DNA from: JAHEJA01 sp965657215
Lineage (GTDB): Bacteria; Pseudomonadota; Alphaproteobacteria; Rhodobacterales; Rhodobacteraceae
Length of the DNA stretch: 45,549 nt
Direction: 5' to 3'
Assembly: GCA_965657215.1 (NCBI GenBank)
Contig: CBFHNR010000021.1
Location: forward strand, 1 to 45,549
In this document: piece by piece, positions 16,738 to 24,947 of the stretch
How the letters are laid out: each line of letters starts with the position of its first letter
Position numbering within the stretch: position 1 is the stretch's first letter
Translations under genes and position numbers: made by a program
The notes under the pieces: model-generated
Databases searched by the model: none
What the model was told of the DNA's origin: nothing
The model's input: only the letters and a program-made list of their open reading frames with translations

Positions 16738-17671
16738 TCGCGCTGAGCTTGCGGATTTGATTGCGCGCCACGAACGTGTGGCCCGTATTGTTGTCGTTGA
16801 TATCAAAGGATCCACACCGCGTGATGTCGCGACGGTCATGTATGTTTGGGACACAGGGCAACAGGGCACAATTGGTGGCGGCGCATTGGAATATCAGGGG
16901 ACTTTGGCTGCGCGGCAGGCCTTGGGCACGGGCAAGGATTTTACGAGCGCACATCCCCTTGGTCCTTCGCTTGGGCAATGTTGCGGCGGATTTGTTCAGC
17001 TGCTCACTGAAGTCTATGATGCGCAACGCTTGGCAAAATTAACGGATCCCTATGTTGCACGCCCCATTGGGTCGTCATCAGATGTCCCATTTTCCATCAA
17101 ACGGCTCATCAGTAACCTCCGCAATGGCAATCACGCCTTGAGCACCCAAGTTCGCGACGGTTGGATCATTGAACCCGTGCGTCGGCTCACAAAACCCCTG
17201 TGGATTTGGGGGGCTGGGCATGTGGGGCGGGCTTTGGTCTCTGTCCTAAGCCCGCTTCCTGATTTTGAAATCACTTGGATCGACACCCAAAAGAACCGAT
17301 TTCCTGATCATATTCCCAGCGACGTTTCTCAGCTCTATGGTGACACCCCAGAGCGGTTCATGGCACATGCGCCCCACGACACGCATCATCTGATTTTAAC
17401 CTTTTCGCATGCGTTAGATTTGGAACTCTGTCATCAGGCGCTTTTGCATGACTTTTCCTTTGTCGGTCTCATTGGATCGCGTACAAAAATGGGGCGCTTT
17501 CGATCAAAGTTACAGAATTTGGGTCATTTAGACACAGAAATCGATCGAATAACTTGCCCGATTGGGTTGCCCGCATTAGGGAAGCATCCACAACAGATCG
17601 CAATTGGCGTTGCACAGTCTTTGATCCAAAGGTCTGAGCAACATCGTGACGTGAGGAAGGAAACTGCATGA
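16727..17671 (+). CDS. xdhC: Xanthine dehydrogenase accessory protein XdhC
   Basis: This 314-residue protein has the XdhC/CoxI layout: an N-terminal domain with GCxGG-like segments (GGGALEYQGT near 45; LGQCCGGFVQLL near 83) and a C-terminal Rossmann fold starting WIWGAGHVGRAL near 160. XdhC binds the molybdenum cofactor, promotes its sulfuration and hands it to XdhB; it is needed for activity but is not part of the finished enzyme. Its start lies inside the end of xdhB, and its stop overlaps the next ATPase gene by 4 bases, so maturation factor, enzyme and transporter are translated from one mRNA. Confidence 0.93.
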   Translation: MGFDRAELADLIARHERVARIVVVDIKGSTPRDVATVMYVWDTGQQGTIGGGALEYQGTLAARQALGTGKDFTSAHPLGPSLGQCCGGFVQLLTEVYDAQRLAKLTDPYVARPIGSSSDVPFSIKRLISNLRNGNHALSTQVRDGWIIEPVRRLTKPLWIWGAGHVGRALVSVLSPLPDFEITWIDTQKNRFPDHIPSDVSQLYGDTPERFMAHAPHDTHHLILTFSHALDLELCHQALLHDFSFVGLIGSRTKMGRFRSKLQNLGHLDTEIDRITCPIGLPALGKHPQQIAIGVAQSLIQRSEQHRDVRKETA

Positions 17672-19170
17672 CCTCTACTCTGCTGAGCCTCAAAGGGTTG
17701 ACCAAGGCCTATCCCGGCGTGGTTGCCAATGACGATGTCTCCTTTGACATTGGCCATGGTGAGGTTCACGCGCTGTTAGGGGAAAACGGGGCAGGGAAAT
17801 CAACGCTCGTCAAAATGATCTATGGGTTGGTAAAGCCTGATAAAGGCACATTGACCCTAAATGGTCAGGCCTTTTCCCCAAGCGAACCACGCTCCGCACG
17901 GGCCGCAGGGATCGCCATGGTGTTTCAACATTTCTCCCTCTTTGACGCGTTAAATGTGGCCGAAAATATTGCATTAGGCATGGAAACACCGCCAAAGACA
18001 CGTGATTTGGCTCGACAAATAACTGAAGTCTCTCAGGCCTATGGATTGCCCCTAGATCCGTTCAAAAAGGTGGGTGGCCTCTCCGCTGGTGAACGGCAAC
18101 GCGTTGAAATTATCCGCTGTCTTTTGCAAAATCCACAGCTTTTGATTATGGATGAACCGACATCGGTTTTGACACCTCAAGAAGTGGAGATTCTGTTTGA
18201 AACGCTGCGCAAAATAAAAGCAGAGGGGAAATCCATTCTTTATATTTCCCACAAGCTCGAAGAAATTCGAACGCTCTGTGATACGGCGACCATTCTTCGA
18301 CATGGGAAAAAAGTTGCGACCTGCGAACCTGCGGCGGCAACCGCGCGGGAATTGGCGGAAATGATGGTCGGCAGCAGCTTTAGCGCACCCAAAAAGGCGA
18401 CGAACACGCTTGGCGATACACTTCTGGAGGTGTCTCACCTCACCTGTCGGTCCGAAGATGCCTTTGGCACGTCCTTGCGCGATGTTTCGTTTGCTGTGCG
18501 TGCCGGTGAAATTTTGGGCATTGGTGGCGTTGCGGGAAATGGTCAAGATGAACTGCTCGCCGCGCTGTCTGGGGAAATGCGTGCAACACCGCAGTCTATC
18601 CTATTTGAAGGACAATCAATCGGGGGATATAGCCCCAATAAAAGGCGATCCTTGGGCATCCTAAGTGGTCCAGAAGAACGTCTAGGTCATGCAGCCGCGC
18701 CCAATATGAGCTTGGTGGAAAACGCTATGATGACCGCCATTGACCGTCAGTCTTTGGTTAAGAACGGCTTCTTGAACTGGAAAAAGGCGCAAGGCTTTGC
18801 CGAGAGCGTTATTCAGGCCTTTGACGTCCGCACCCCTAGCGCCAAAAGCACAGCAGGCTCCTTATCAGGGGGGAATTTGCAAAAATTTGTGATTGGACGC
18901 GAGGTGATGCAAGATCCCCGAGTCTTGGTGGTTAATCAACCAACTTGGGGGGTTGATGCGGCAGCAGCGGCGGCCATTCGTCAATCCCTCTTGGATTTGG
19001 CCAACAAGGGCGCCGCAATCATCGTGATCAGCCAAGATTTGGACGAGTTGATGGAAATCTCAGACCGCTTTGGGGCCTTGAACGAAGGCCGCTTGTCTGA
19101 GCTAAAGGATACACATTCCCTAAGCGTTGATGAAATCGGGTTGATGATGGGCGGAGCGGAACATGCATGA
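17668..19170 (+). CDS. ABC transporter ATP-binding protein, BMP/nucleoside-purine type
   Basis: This 500-residue protein holds two ATPase modules in one chain, as in RbsA and NupA. The first has Walker A GENGAGKST at about 37-45, signature LSAGERQRVEI near 140 and Walker B LLIMDEPTS. The second has a degenerate Walker A (GVAGNGQDE) and LSGGNLQKFVIGRE, which is normal for this class. It powers import by the two permeases that follow. Overlap with xdhC by ATGA ties the transporter to xanthine dehydrogenase, so purine bases or nucleosides are the likely cargo. Cargo is inference from context. Confidence 0.93.
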   Translation: MTSTLLSLKGLTKAYPGVVANDDVSFDIGHGEVHALLGENGAGKSTLVKMIYGLVKPDKGTLTLNGQAFSPSEPRSARAAGIAMVFQHFSLFDALNVAENIALGMETPPKTRDLARQITEVSQAYGLPLDPFKKVGGLSAGERQRVEIIRCLLQNPQLLIMDEPTSVLTPQEVEILFETLRKIKAEGKSILYISHKLEEIRTLCDTATILRHGKKVATCEPAAATARELAEMMVGSSFSAPKKATNTLGDTLLEVSHLTCRSEDAFGTSLRDVSFAVRAGEILGIGGVAGNGQDELLAALSGEMRATPQSILFEGQSIGGYSPNKRRSLGILSGPEERLGHAAAPNMSLVENAMMTAIDRQSLVKNGFLNWKKAQGFAESVIQAFDVRTPSAKSTAGSLSGGNLQKFVIGREVMQDPRVLVVNQPTWGVDAAAAAAIRQSLLDLANKGAAIIVISQDLDELMEISDRFGALNEGRLSELKDTHSLSVDEIGLMMGGAEHA

Positions 19171-19209
19171 ACCAATCTTGGCACATGACAAAAATACAGG
19201 GGTAACGCC

Positions 19210-20289
19210 ATGATTAGACTGGAAAAGCGGCTTCAGCCATCACGTACCCTGACGGCAATCACCCCAATCTTTGCTGTCATCCTGACGATGATCGTTGGTG
19301 GCGCGATGTTTGCGATGCTTGGAAAGCCTCCGTTTGAGGCCATCCGCATCATCTTTTGGGATCCTTTGTTCGATCCGACCTTTGCCGCCTATTCACGACC
19401 GCAATTGTTGGTCAAAGCGGGTCCTTTGATTTTGATCGCTATTGGATTGTCTATGGGGTTCAAAGCAGGCATTTGGAACATTGGCGCAGAAGGCCAATAC
19501 ATAATGGGCGCGATTTGCGGCGCGGCGATGGGATTGGCATTTTATCCGATGGAAAGTGCGATCATTTTTCCCTTGATGGTTCTGGCGGGTGCTTTCGGAG
19601 GGTGGGCGTGGGCCATGATCCCTGCTATTTTACGTACGAAATTCAACACCAATGAAATTTTGGTATCCCTCATGCTCGTGTATGTGGCCGAAAAAATCTT
19701 GGCCTCTGTGTCACAAGGGTTATTGAAAAATCCCGACGGTTATGGGTTTCCTGGATCGCGCAACCTTCAGCAATATCCAAGTGCCGCAAATACTGAGATT
19801 TTCGCCAATTCAGGAATGCATTGGGGGGTCGTTACGGCCTTTATCGCTGTTATATTTGCTTATGTTTTACTAACACGTCACGTGAGCGGATTTCATATCC
19901 GCCTGACTGGAGAAGCACCAAGAGCCGCGAAATTCGCAGGGATCGCGCCCACGCGCGTCGTTGTGTTTTGTTTGGGCATCTCCGGCATGCTCGCTGGGAT
20001 GGCAGGCATGTTCGAAGTCTCGGGCCCAGCGGGGCAAATCACGATCGACTTTGCCTCTGGTTATGGGTTCACGGCCATCATCGTTGCCTTTTTGGGGCGT
20101 TTGCATCCCATTGGTATTCTCCTCGCAGGATTGCTCATGGCATTGACTTATATTGGTGGTGAACTTGCACAGTTGATGTTGGAACTACCGGGCGCATCCA
20201 TTCAATTGTTCCAAGGGATGTTGTTGTTTTTCTTGCTGACAACTGATGTCTTTACGCATTACCGCATCCGATTTGGGGAGGCAAAATAA
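19210..20289 (+). CDS. ABC transporter permease (BMP/nucleoside-purine type), first
   Basis: This 359-residue membrane protein has about eight to ten hydrophobic helices and the family signature SMGFKAGIWNIGAEGQYIMG near residue 80. It resembles NupB/YufP-type permeases that pair with a BMP binding protein. A GGGGTAA segment lies before the ATG. Its TAA overlaps the ATG of the next permease by one base (TAATG), as expected for subunits made in equal amounts. It forms the channel with the second permease in the inner membrane. Confidence 0.92.
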   Translation: MIRLEKRLQPSRTLTAITPIFAVILTMIVGGAMFAMLGKPPFEAIRIIFWDPLFDPTFAAYSRPQLLVKAGPLILIAIGLSMGFKAGIWNIGAEGQYIMGAICGAAMGLAFYPMESAIIFPLMVLAGAFGGWAWAMIPAILRTKFNTNEILVSLMLVYVAEKILASVSQGLLKNPDGYGFPGSRNLQQYPSAANTEIFANSGMHWGVVTAFIAVIFAYVLLTRHVSGFHIRLTGEAPRAAKFAGIAPTRVVVFCLGISGMLAGMAGMFEVSGPAGQITIDFASGYGFTAIIVAFLGRLHPIGILLAGLLMALTYIGGELAQLMLELPGASIQLFQGMLLFFLLTTDVFTHYRIRFGEAK

Positions 20290-21212
20290 TGGATTTATCT
20301 AGCATCAATCCAATCCTCTTGATCGCATCGCTTATGGTCTCTGCGACCCCTATTTTATTGGCCGCAATTGGTGAAATGGTTGTCGAGAAATCCGGTGTAC
20401 TCAACCTCGGCGTCGAAGGTATGATGATTACGGGCGCCGTCATTGGTTTTGTCGTTGCTATCAACACAGGAAGCCCAGCTCTTGGATTTCTGGCCGCCGC
20501 CCTCGCCTCAGCTGTCCTCTCGTTGAGTTTTGGGTTTTTGACCCAAGTTTTGCTGTCTAATCAAGTCGCAACAGGGCTTGGCCTCACCTTGGTTGGATTG
20601 GGATTATCCGCCCTCATCGGCAAACCTTACGAGGGGATGAAGTCCCCAACTTTGGCGACATTTGAAATCCCATTGCTGTCAGATATTCCAGTTATCGGAC
20701 CTATGCTCTTTTCCCATGATCCGATGGTTTATGTTTCTGTTCTCTTGGTTGCCGCAGTTTGGATATTTTTGAACCACTCTCGGGCGGGGCTTGTCCTGCG
20801 TGCCGTGGGCGAAAACCACACGGCCGCCCATGCGCTTGGCTACAAGGTCATTCGGATCCGCATGATGGCCATCATGTTTGGCGGCGCGTGTAGCGGACTT
20901 GGCGGGGCTTATATTAGCCTCGTTCGGGTTCCTCAATGGACCGAGGGCATGACATCTGGTGCAGGTTGGATCGCCCTAGCAATCGTTGTTTTTGCCAGCT
21001 GGAAACCATGGCGCGTTCTCTTGGGTGCCTATTTATTTGGCGGTGTGAGCGTTCTACAGCTGAATTTACAGGCCGCGGGCGTTGCAATTCCTGTTGAGTA
21101 TTTATCCATGTCGCCGTATTTGATAACGATCATTGTGCTGGTGTTTATCTCGGCTCTGGGGAATCAAGGCGCGCCAGCGTCTTTGGGCCGCACATTCCAC
21201 GCCTCATCCTGA
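20289..21212 (+). CDS. ABC transporter permease (BMP/nucleoside-purine type), second
   Basis: This 307-residue membrane protein has the matching signature GEMVVEKSGVLNLGVEGMMI near residue 27, followed by hydrophobic helices and the loop RAVGENHTAAHALGYKVIRI typical of NupC/YufQ-type permeases. It is the second half of the heterodimeric channel. The TGA stop sits inside a perfect GCCTCA/TGAGGC hairpin (21201-21215) that separates it from the binding-protein gene. Confidence 0.92.
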   Translation: MDLSSINPILLIASLMVSATPILLAAIGEMVVEKSGVLNLGVEGMMITGAVIGFVVAINTGSPALGFLAAALASAVLSLSFGFLTQVLLSNQVATGLGLTLVGLGLSALIGKPYEGMKSPTLATFEIPLLSDIPVIGPMLFSHDPMVYVSVLLVAAVWIFLNHSRAGLVLRAVGENHTAAHALGYKVIRIRMMAIMFGGACSGLGGAYISLVRVPQWTEGMTSGAGWIALAIVVFASWKPWRVLLGAYLFGGVSVLQLNLQAAGVAIPVEYLSMSPYLITIIVLVFISALGNQGAPASLGRTFHASS

Positions 21213-21215
21213 GGC
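21201..21215 (+). promoter_or_regulatory. Stem-loop between permease and binding-protein genes
   Basis: GCCTCA-TCC-TGAGGC is a perfect 6-bp hairpin spanning the stop codon of the second permease, 25 bases before the binding-protein ATG, without a T run. Hairpins here often protect a processed 3' mRNA piece, giving more binding protein than permease; that role is inferred. Confidence 0.45.
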
Positions 21216-21240
21216 CCTCTACTTGAACAGGGAGACGTTC

Positions 21241-22311
21241 ATGACTCTTAAATCACTTTTAACCGGTGCCGTTGTTGCACTTGGCCTAACCACTGCTGCT
21301 TATGCCGCTGATGTCAAAGTCGGCTTCGTTTATGTTGGCCCTGTCGGAGACGGCGGCTGGACTTACGAGCACAACAAAGGCCGCCTAGCTGTTGAAGAGC
21401 ACTTTGGCGATCGTGTCGAAACAATTTTCCAAGAAAGCGTACCTGAGGGTGCGGATTCTGAGCGTGTGATGACTCAGATGGCGCTTCAGGGTGCGGATCT
21501 GATTTTCACAACATCTTTTGGTTACATGGACCCAACAATCAACGTTGCGGCCAAATTCCCAAATGTGAAATTTGAACATGCAACAGGCTACAAGCGTGCG
21601 GATAACGTATCCACATACTCAGCACGTTTCTACGAAGGCCGCGCCGTTCAAGGTCACATCGCAGGTAAAATGACAAAAACCAACAAGATTGGTTACATCG
21701 GATCCTTCCCAATTCCAGAAGTTATCCGTGGCATTAACTCTGCTTACATTCACGCAAAACGCGTGAACCCAGATGTCGAATTCAACATCGTATGGGCCTA
21801 CACATGGTTTGATCCTGCAAAAGAAGCAGATGCCGCAACAGCTTTGATCGAACAAGGCGCGGACGTTATTTTGCAGCACACAGATTCAACTGCACCTCAA
21901 GCAGCAGCTGCAAAAGCAGGCAATGTTGTGACATTTGGTCAAGCCTCTGACATGGCAGAATACGGCCCGTTCCCACGCGTCTCTTCTATCATTGACGACT
22001 GGGCGCCTTACTACATCGCACGGACGCAAGCTGTTCTAGATGGCACATGGACATCAACAGACACATGGGACGGCATTGGCCCAGGCATGGTTGCGATTGG
22101 TGAGATTTCATCAGCAGTTCCAGCAGACGTCAAAGCAGAAGCAGAAGCGCTTCGTGATGCTCTTGGCTCTGGGGAATACCACGCCTTCACTGGCCCAATC
22201 AACAAACAAGACGGTTCTGTTTGGTTGGCAGAAGGTGAAACAGCGGATGACGGAACATTGGCTGGTATGAACTTCTACGTTGAAGGCATCACTGGCGATA
22301 TCCCACAATAA
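21241..22311 (+). CDS. BMP family substrate-binding protein of the purine-type ABC transporter
   Basis: This 356-residue protein has a signal peptide (residues 1-22, ending AYA before AD) and the BMP/PnrA fold, with KVGFVYVGPVGDGGWTYEH at its start. There is no lipobox cysteine, so it is a soluble periplasmic binding protein. It captures substrate, probably a purine, for the permeases encoded just upstream. The frame is open to 21133, but ATG 21241 follows AGGGAGA and starts the signal peptide. Its codons (TAC, TTC, AAC, ACA, GCA) are more biased than those of the permeases, as in highly expressed genes. A strong terminator follows. Confidence 0.95.
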   Translation: MTLKSLLTGAVVALGLTTAAYAADVKVGFVYVGPVGDGGWTYEHNKGRLAVEEHFGDRVETIFQESVPEGADSERVMTQMALQGADLIFTTSFGYMDPTINVAAKFPNVKFEHATGYKRADNVSTYSARFYEGRAVQGHIAGKMTKTNKIGYIGSFPIPEVIRGINSAYIHAKRVNPDVEFNIVWAYTWFDPAKEADAATALIEQGADVILQHTDSTAPQAAAAKAGNVVTFGQASDMAEYGPFPRVSSIIDDWAPYYIARTQAVLDGTWTSTDTWDGIGPGMVAIGEISSAVPADVKAEAEALRDALGSGEYHAFTGPINKQDGSVWLAEGETADDGTLAGMNFYVEGITGDIPQ

Positions 22312-22333
22312 TCGCTTGGATATTGTAAAAAAG

Positions 22334-22362
22334 AAAGCCCTCGCATGTTGCGGGGGCTTTTT
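22334..22362. terminator. Bidirectional terminator after the purine operon
   Basis: AAAGCCCTCGCA (22334-22345) and TGCGGGGGCTTT (22349-22360) form a 12-bp stem with a TGT loop, with T runs following on both strands. It ends the xdh-transporter operon and the CBS gene. Confidence 0.88.
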
Positions 22363-22365
22363 CGT

Positions 22366-22827
22366 TTAGTGCGTAAAGATCTGAGCCAATGGCCCTTTGT
22401 CGCGTTCAAACAGCATCGGCAGTAGCTGCGCTTCGACTTCTTTTTTGATGTGTTTCACGACGTCGCTAATCACGAGCATGCCACAAAAATTCCCTTGCGT
22501 GCACTGAACTGGCATGTGTCGGATGTTATGTTCCAACATCGTCGCAAGCGCCACCGTGGTGTCCTCTTTGGCATCGATGAAATAGGGATTTGGTGTCATG
22601 ATGTCGCCAACCTGTGTATGGCCCGTATTCATTCCCTGCGCCAAACACCGCCAGACAATGTCGCGCTCACTGACAATGCCTGCCAATTTACCGTTATGAT
22701 CCAAGACAGTCAGCGCTCCGAATTTTCGGCGAGACATGATTTTCGCAGCACGCCGCACCATGAAGTCCGGTGTAATCGTGACAAAAGAATTCTTGCGTAA
22801 GATTTCGTGAACTTGTTTCGTTTTCAT
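22366..22827 (-). CDS. Protein with two CBS domains
   Basis: This 153-residue protein is essentially a CBS pair: the first domain around residues 12-68 (LTVLDHNGKLAGIVSERDIV) and the second around 75-130 (DIMTPNPYFIDAKEDTTVAL; MLVISDVVKHI). CBS pairs bind adenine nucleotides or similar ligands and act as sensors. There is no catalytic domain, so its partner is unknown. Similar stand-alone CBS proteins are common in alphaproteobacteria. It is convergent with the purine operon; a link through adenine ligands would be speculation. Confidence 0.9.
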   Translation of the reverse strand: MKTKQVHEILRKNSFVTITPDFMVRRAAKIMSRRKFGALTVLDHNGKLAGIVSERDIVWRCLAQGMNTGHTQVGDIMTPNPYFIDAKEDTTVALATMLEHNIRHMPVQCTQGNFCGMLVISDVVKHIKKEVEAQLLPMLFERDKGPLAQIFTH

Positions 22828-23296
22828 TTTCTTTCCTCTTGCAGCTTTGCAATCTGTGTCATCGCAACTGATCTAAGAAAGGCTACGTCTTGGAACGGCC
22901 TCCTGTTAATTGAAGCACTCTTTTTGATAAAACTTGGACCACCTCAAATCGCTAAAAAAATAGGGAAATTGGTATGGGTCCAAGGGAATCTAGATAGATA
23001 TTGCATTTTTGCGGTGAATGATTTGCAACACTGCGACCTGCACACAGGAAAAGTGCCATGTAAATTGAGACTGTTTTGCACAGAAAGTTTTGAAAATCTG
23101 GGCAAATGGCGCTGAGATTGCTCCTAAATTTCACACGGGATTTGATGGATTTTGCGTTCAGATATGACAAATCGTCCTTTTACGATCTTTGTGGACAAGA
23201 GCGCTAGTCACGTGATTTTCTAAAGTCTAATGTTTCGAAACCGGATGACACACGATAAGTCCCTCAGTTACCCACTTCTTAGGCAAGGTTACCAAA
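22828..23296. other. Long divergent intergenic region without a convincing gene
   Basis: These 469 bases separate the CBS gene and the DUF938 gene. I see no ORF with genome-like codon use. It holds inverted repeats CTTGGACC/GGTCCAAG (22933-22940 and 22977-22984) and a bulged hairpin, ACAAATCGT/ACGATCTTTGT (23167-23192). Promoters of both neighbours must be here, and a small RNA is possible; I cannot place either. Confidence 0.5.
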
Positions 23297-23947
23297 ATGA
23301 GATTTTTGAATTTGCCCGACACGCCATCTGATCAGGTTACTGAGGATGGTCAAATGTTTGCCCCGTCCGCCGCGCGCAACGCGGACGCGATTGAAACCAT
23401 ATTGCACGAATTTTTACCTACTCACGGACGTGTCTTGGAAATCGCATCAGGGACGGGGCAGCATATCGCACAATTCGCAACTTCATTTCCTGACCTAAGT
23501 TGGGTCCCAAGTGATCCTGATCCAGCGCGTCGCGCCAGCATTTCCGCTCATTGCACGTCGGCCTCCGTAACAAATGTCAGTAGCCCTGTAGATTTGGTTG
23601 CAACCACGTCTGCATGGCCAGATGACCTTGGAACGTTTGATGCGATCTTGCTTGTCAATTTGTTTCACCTCATTTCTGAGGCCGAAGCAAAGCAGTTGAT
23701 CGCAAATGTTGCCCGCGCGCTCGCACCTCAGGGCCACTTTATCCTTTATGGGCCGTTTACATGTGCGGATGACTTTGTGTCCGAGGGCGATGCTGCCTTT
23801 CATGCGTCTCTTGTGGCGCAAGACCTAGATATTGGGTACAAAGATGACTTTGATGTGATTGAATGGCTTATGGACGCGTGGTTAGACCCCAAACAGGTCA
23901 TTGAAATGCCTGCGAACAATTTAACGATAGTTGCGCAAAAGTTTTAG
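23297..23947 (+). CDS. DUF938 family SAM-dependent methyltransferase-like protein
   Basis: This 216-residue protein begins with a conserved lead-in (FAPSAARNADAI) and the SAM-binding motif VLEIASGTGQHIAQFA at about 46-61, followed by WVPSDPDP and a later acidic motif FDAILLVNLFHLI. It matches the DUF938 family, a class I methyltransferase fold present across proteobacteria and animals with no agreed substrate. Its stop overlaps the stop of the convergent M48 gene by 3 bases. Family assignment is good; function is unknown. Confidence 0.9.
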   Translation: MRFLNLPDTPSDQVTEDGQMFAPSAARNADAIETILHEFLPTHGRVLEIASGTGQHIAQFATSFPDLSWVPSDPDPARRASISAHCTSASVTNVSSPVDLVATTSAWPDDLGTFDAILLVNLFHLISEAEAKQLIANVARALAPQGHFILYGPFTCADDFVSEGDAAFHASLVAQDLDIGYKDDFDVIEWLMDAWLDPKQVIEMPANNLTIVAQKF

Positions 23948-24675
23948 AACGAGGCGGCTGTCCTGCGCACCGTTTCCAGCCGCGCCGCATGAGGCGGATG
24001 GGTCCCCAAGAATGTGTCACCGGGATCGGGAATGCGCATAAAGAATTGCGCCCCACGCAGTGGGTCAAATCCGGCCGCTTTGGTAATGATCGTGCCCAAT
24101 TCATCTGCTTCAAGCTCAAATGCCTTGGAATAGGTCCGCGCACCCAGAGTTGCACCAATCTGTTGGGCTTGCTCAATTGCGCTCGCATTGCCACCAGCGA
24201 TCGCCGTCATCCCACCAAGCAACAAGGCCCCCCGTCGCGCCGATTGATATTGACGATAGATATGCCCTTCTAAATGATGCGCAGCTTCATGCCCGAGAAC
24301 AAAGGCCAGCTCATCTAAATTGCGGGCCTGTTTGATCAACCCAATGGAAAAAATAACTATGGGTGTTCCGTCATCTAGCAGCGTCTGAAACGCGTTCACC
24401 AAATCTGGATGAGTGTAATCCACTACAATCTGAAAATCGCATTTGAACTCTGGGCGATAGGTCCGACAAAGCTCTTCTACTTCGGGTTCAATCTTAGAGA
24501 CAACATAGGCGAATTGACCCGTGGGTGGCCCAATTTTTTGGGCCTGCGCCTGTGGCGGTGCAGTCGGCGTTTCTTTGCGACCCTCCTGTGGCGCGGGTGC
24601 ATAGGCACACGCAGACATTACCGAAAGGGCAAGAGTTATCAAAAATATCCGCACTGCGTTTGTTACCTTTTGCAT
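23944..24675 (-). CDS. M48 family metalloprotease, predicted lipoprotein
   Basis: This 243-residue protein has a lipoprotein signal peptide with lipobox MSAC (C23) and a Pro/Ala/Gln-rich linker to about residue 52. Zinc-protease marks are HEAAH at 129-133, the third ligand E187 in the ELEAD segment, and GTHPPHAAR at 224-232. It resembles periplasmic M48 proteases of the BepA/LoiP type, which act in outer-membrane quality control, but it lacks the TPR domain of BepA. It probably sits on the inner leaflet of the outer membrane. Upstream it is divergent from the small gene at 24705. Confidence 0.92.
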   Translation of the reverse strand: MQKVTNAVRIFLITLALSVMSACAYAPAPQEGRKETPTAPPQAQAQKIGPPTGQFAYVVSKIEPEVEELCRTYRPEFKCDFQIVVDYTHPDLVNAFQTLLDDGTPIVIFSIGLIKQARNLDELAFVLGHEAAHHLEGHIYRQYQSARRGALLLGGMTAIAGGNASAIEQAQQIGATLGARTYSKAFELEADELGTIITKAAGFDPLRGAQFFMRIPDPGDTFLGTHPPHAARLETVRRTAASF

Positions 24676-24698
24676 GATGCCCTTTGCACCACTATACT
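24670..24698 (+). promoter_or_regulatory. Promoter of the small gene at 24705 (predicts a leaderless mRNA)
   Basis: TTGCAT (24670-24675), a 17-base spacer and TATACT (24693-24698) form a near-consensus sigma-70 promoter. The expected start point, about 7 bases past the -10, is the A of the ATG at 24705. Confidence 0.6.
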
Positions 24699-24704
24699 GA
24701 AAAT

Positions 24705-24941
24705 ATGTTTACGATAGAACACGAATTTGATTCAACAATCGTCACCTTAGTAGATGAGGGCGCTCATCCGCTTCAAGAAGATATTGTCATTAACAGCTTT
24801 GCGGAATGCATAACTGTCGAACAATATAACCCCCAGACTGATCGCGTTGAAAAAGTAACCCTGTCGATGTGCCAAATGCGCGACTTGATCGCCTCTATTT
24901 CCCTCCCTGAAGGGATATACACCCGTGACGAGGACGAATAA
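24705..24941 (+). CDS. Small acidic hypothetical protein
   Basis: This 78-residue acidic protein starts MFTIEHEFDSTIVTLVDEG and ends with an acidic tail (TRDEDE). It has no signal peptide or membrane segment and looks like a small alpha/beta cytoplasmic protein. I recall close relatives in many Roseobacter genomes without assigned function. I chose ATG 24705, 7 bases past a strong promoter, over the in-frame ATG at 24684, which would overlap that promoter. There is no Shine-Dalgarno sequence. It is convergent with modC, whose end is 6 bases away. Confidence 0.75.
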   Translation: MFTIEHEFDSTIVTLVDEGAHPLQEDIVINSFAECITVEQYNPQTDRVEKVTLSMCQMRDLIASISLPEGIYTRDEDE

Positions 24942-24947
24942 CTGCGG

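Noticed and set aside
21133..21240. N-terminal extension of the BMP binding protein
   Set aside because: It overlaps the permease gene and would place 36 residues before a normal signal peptide.
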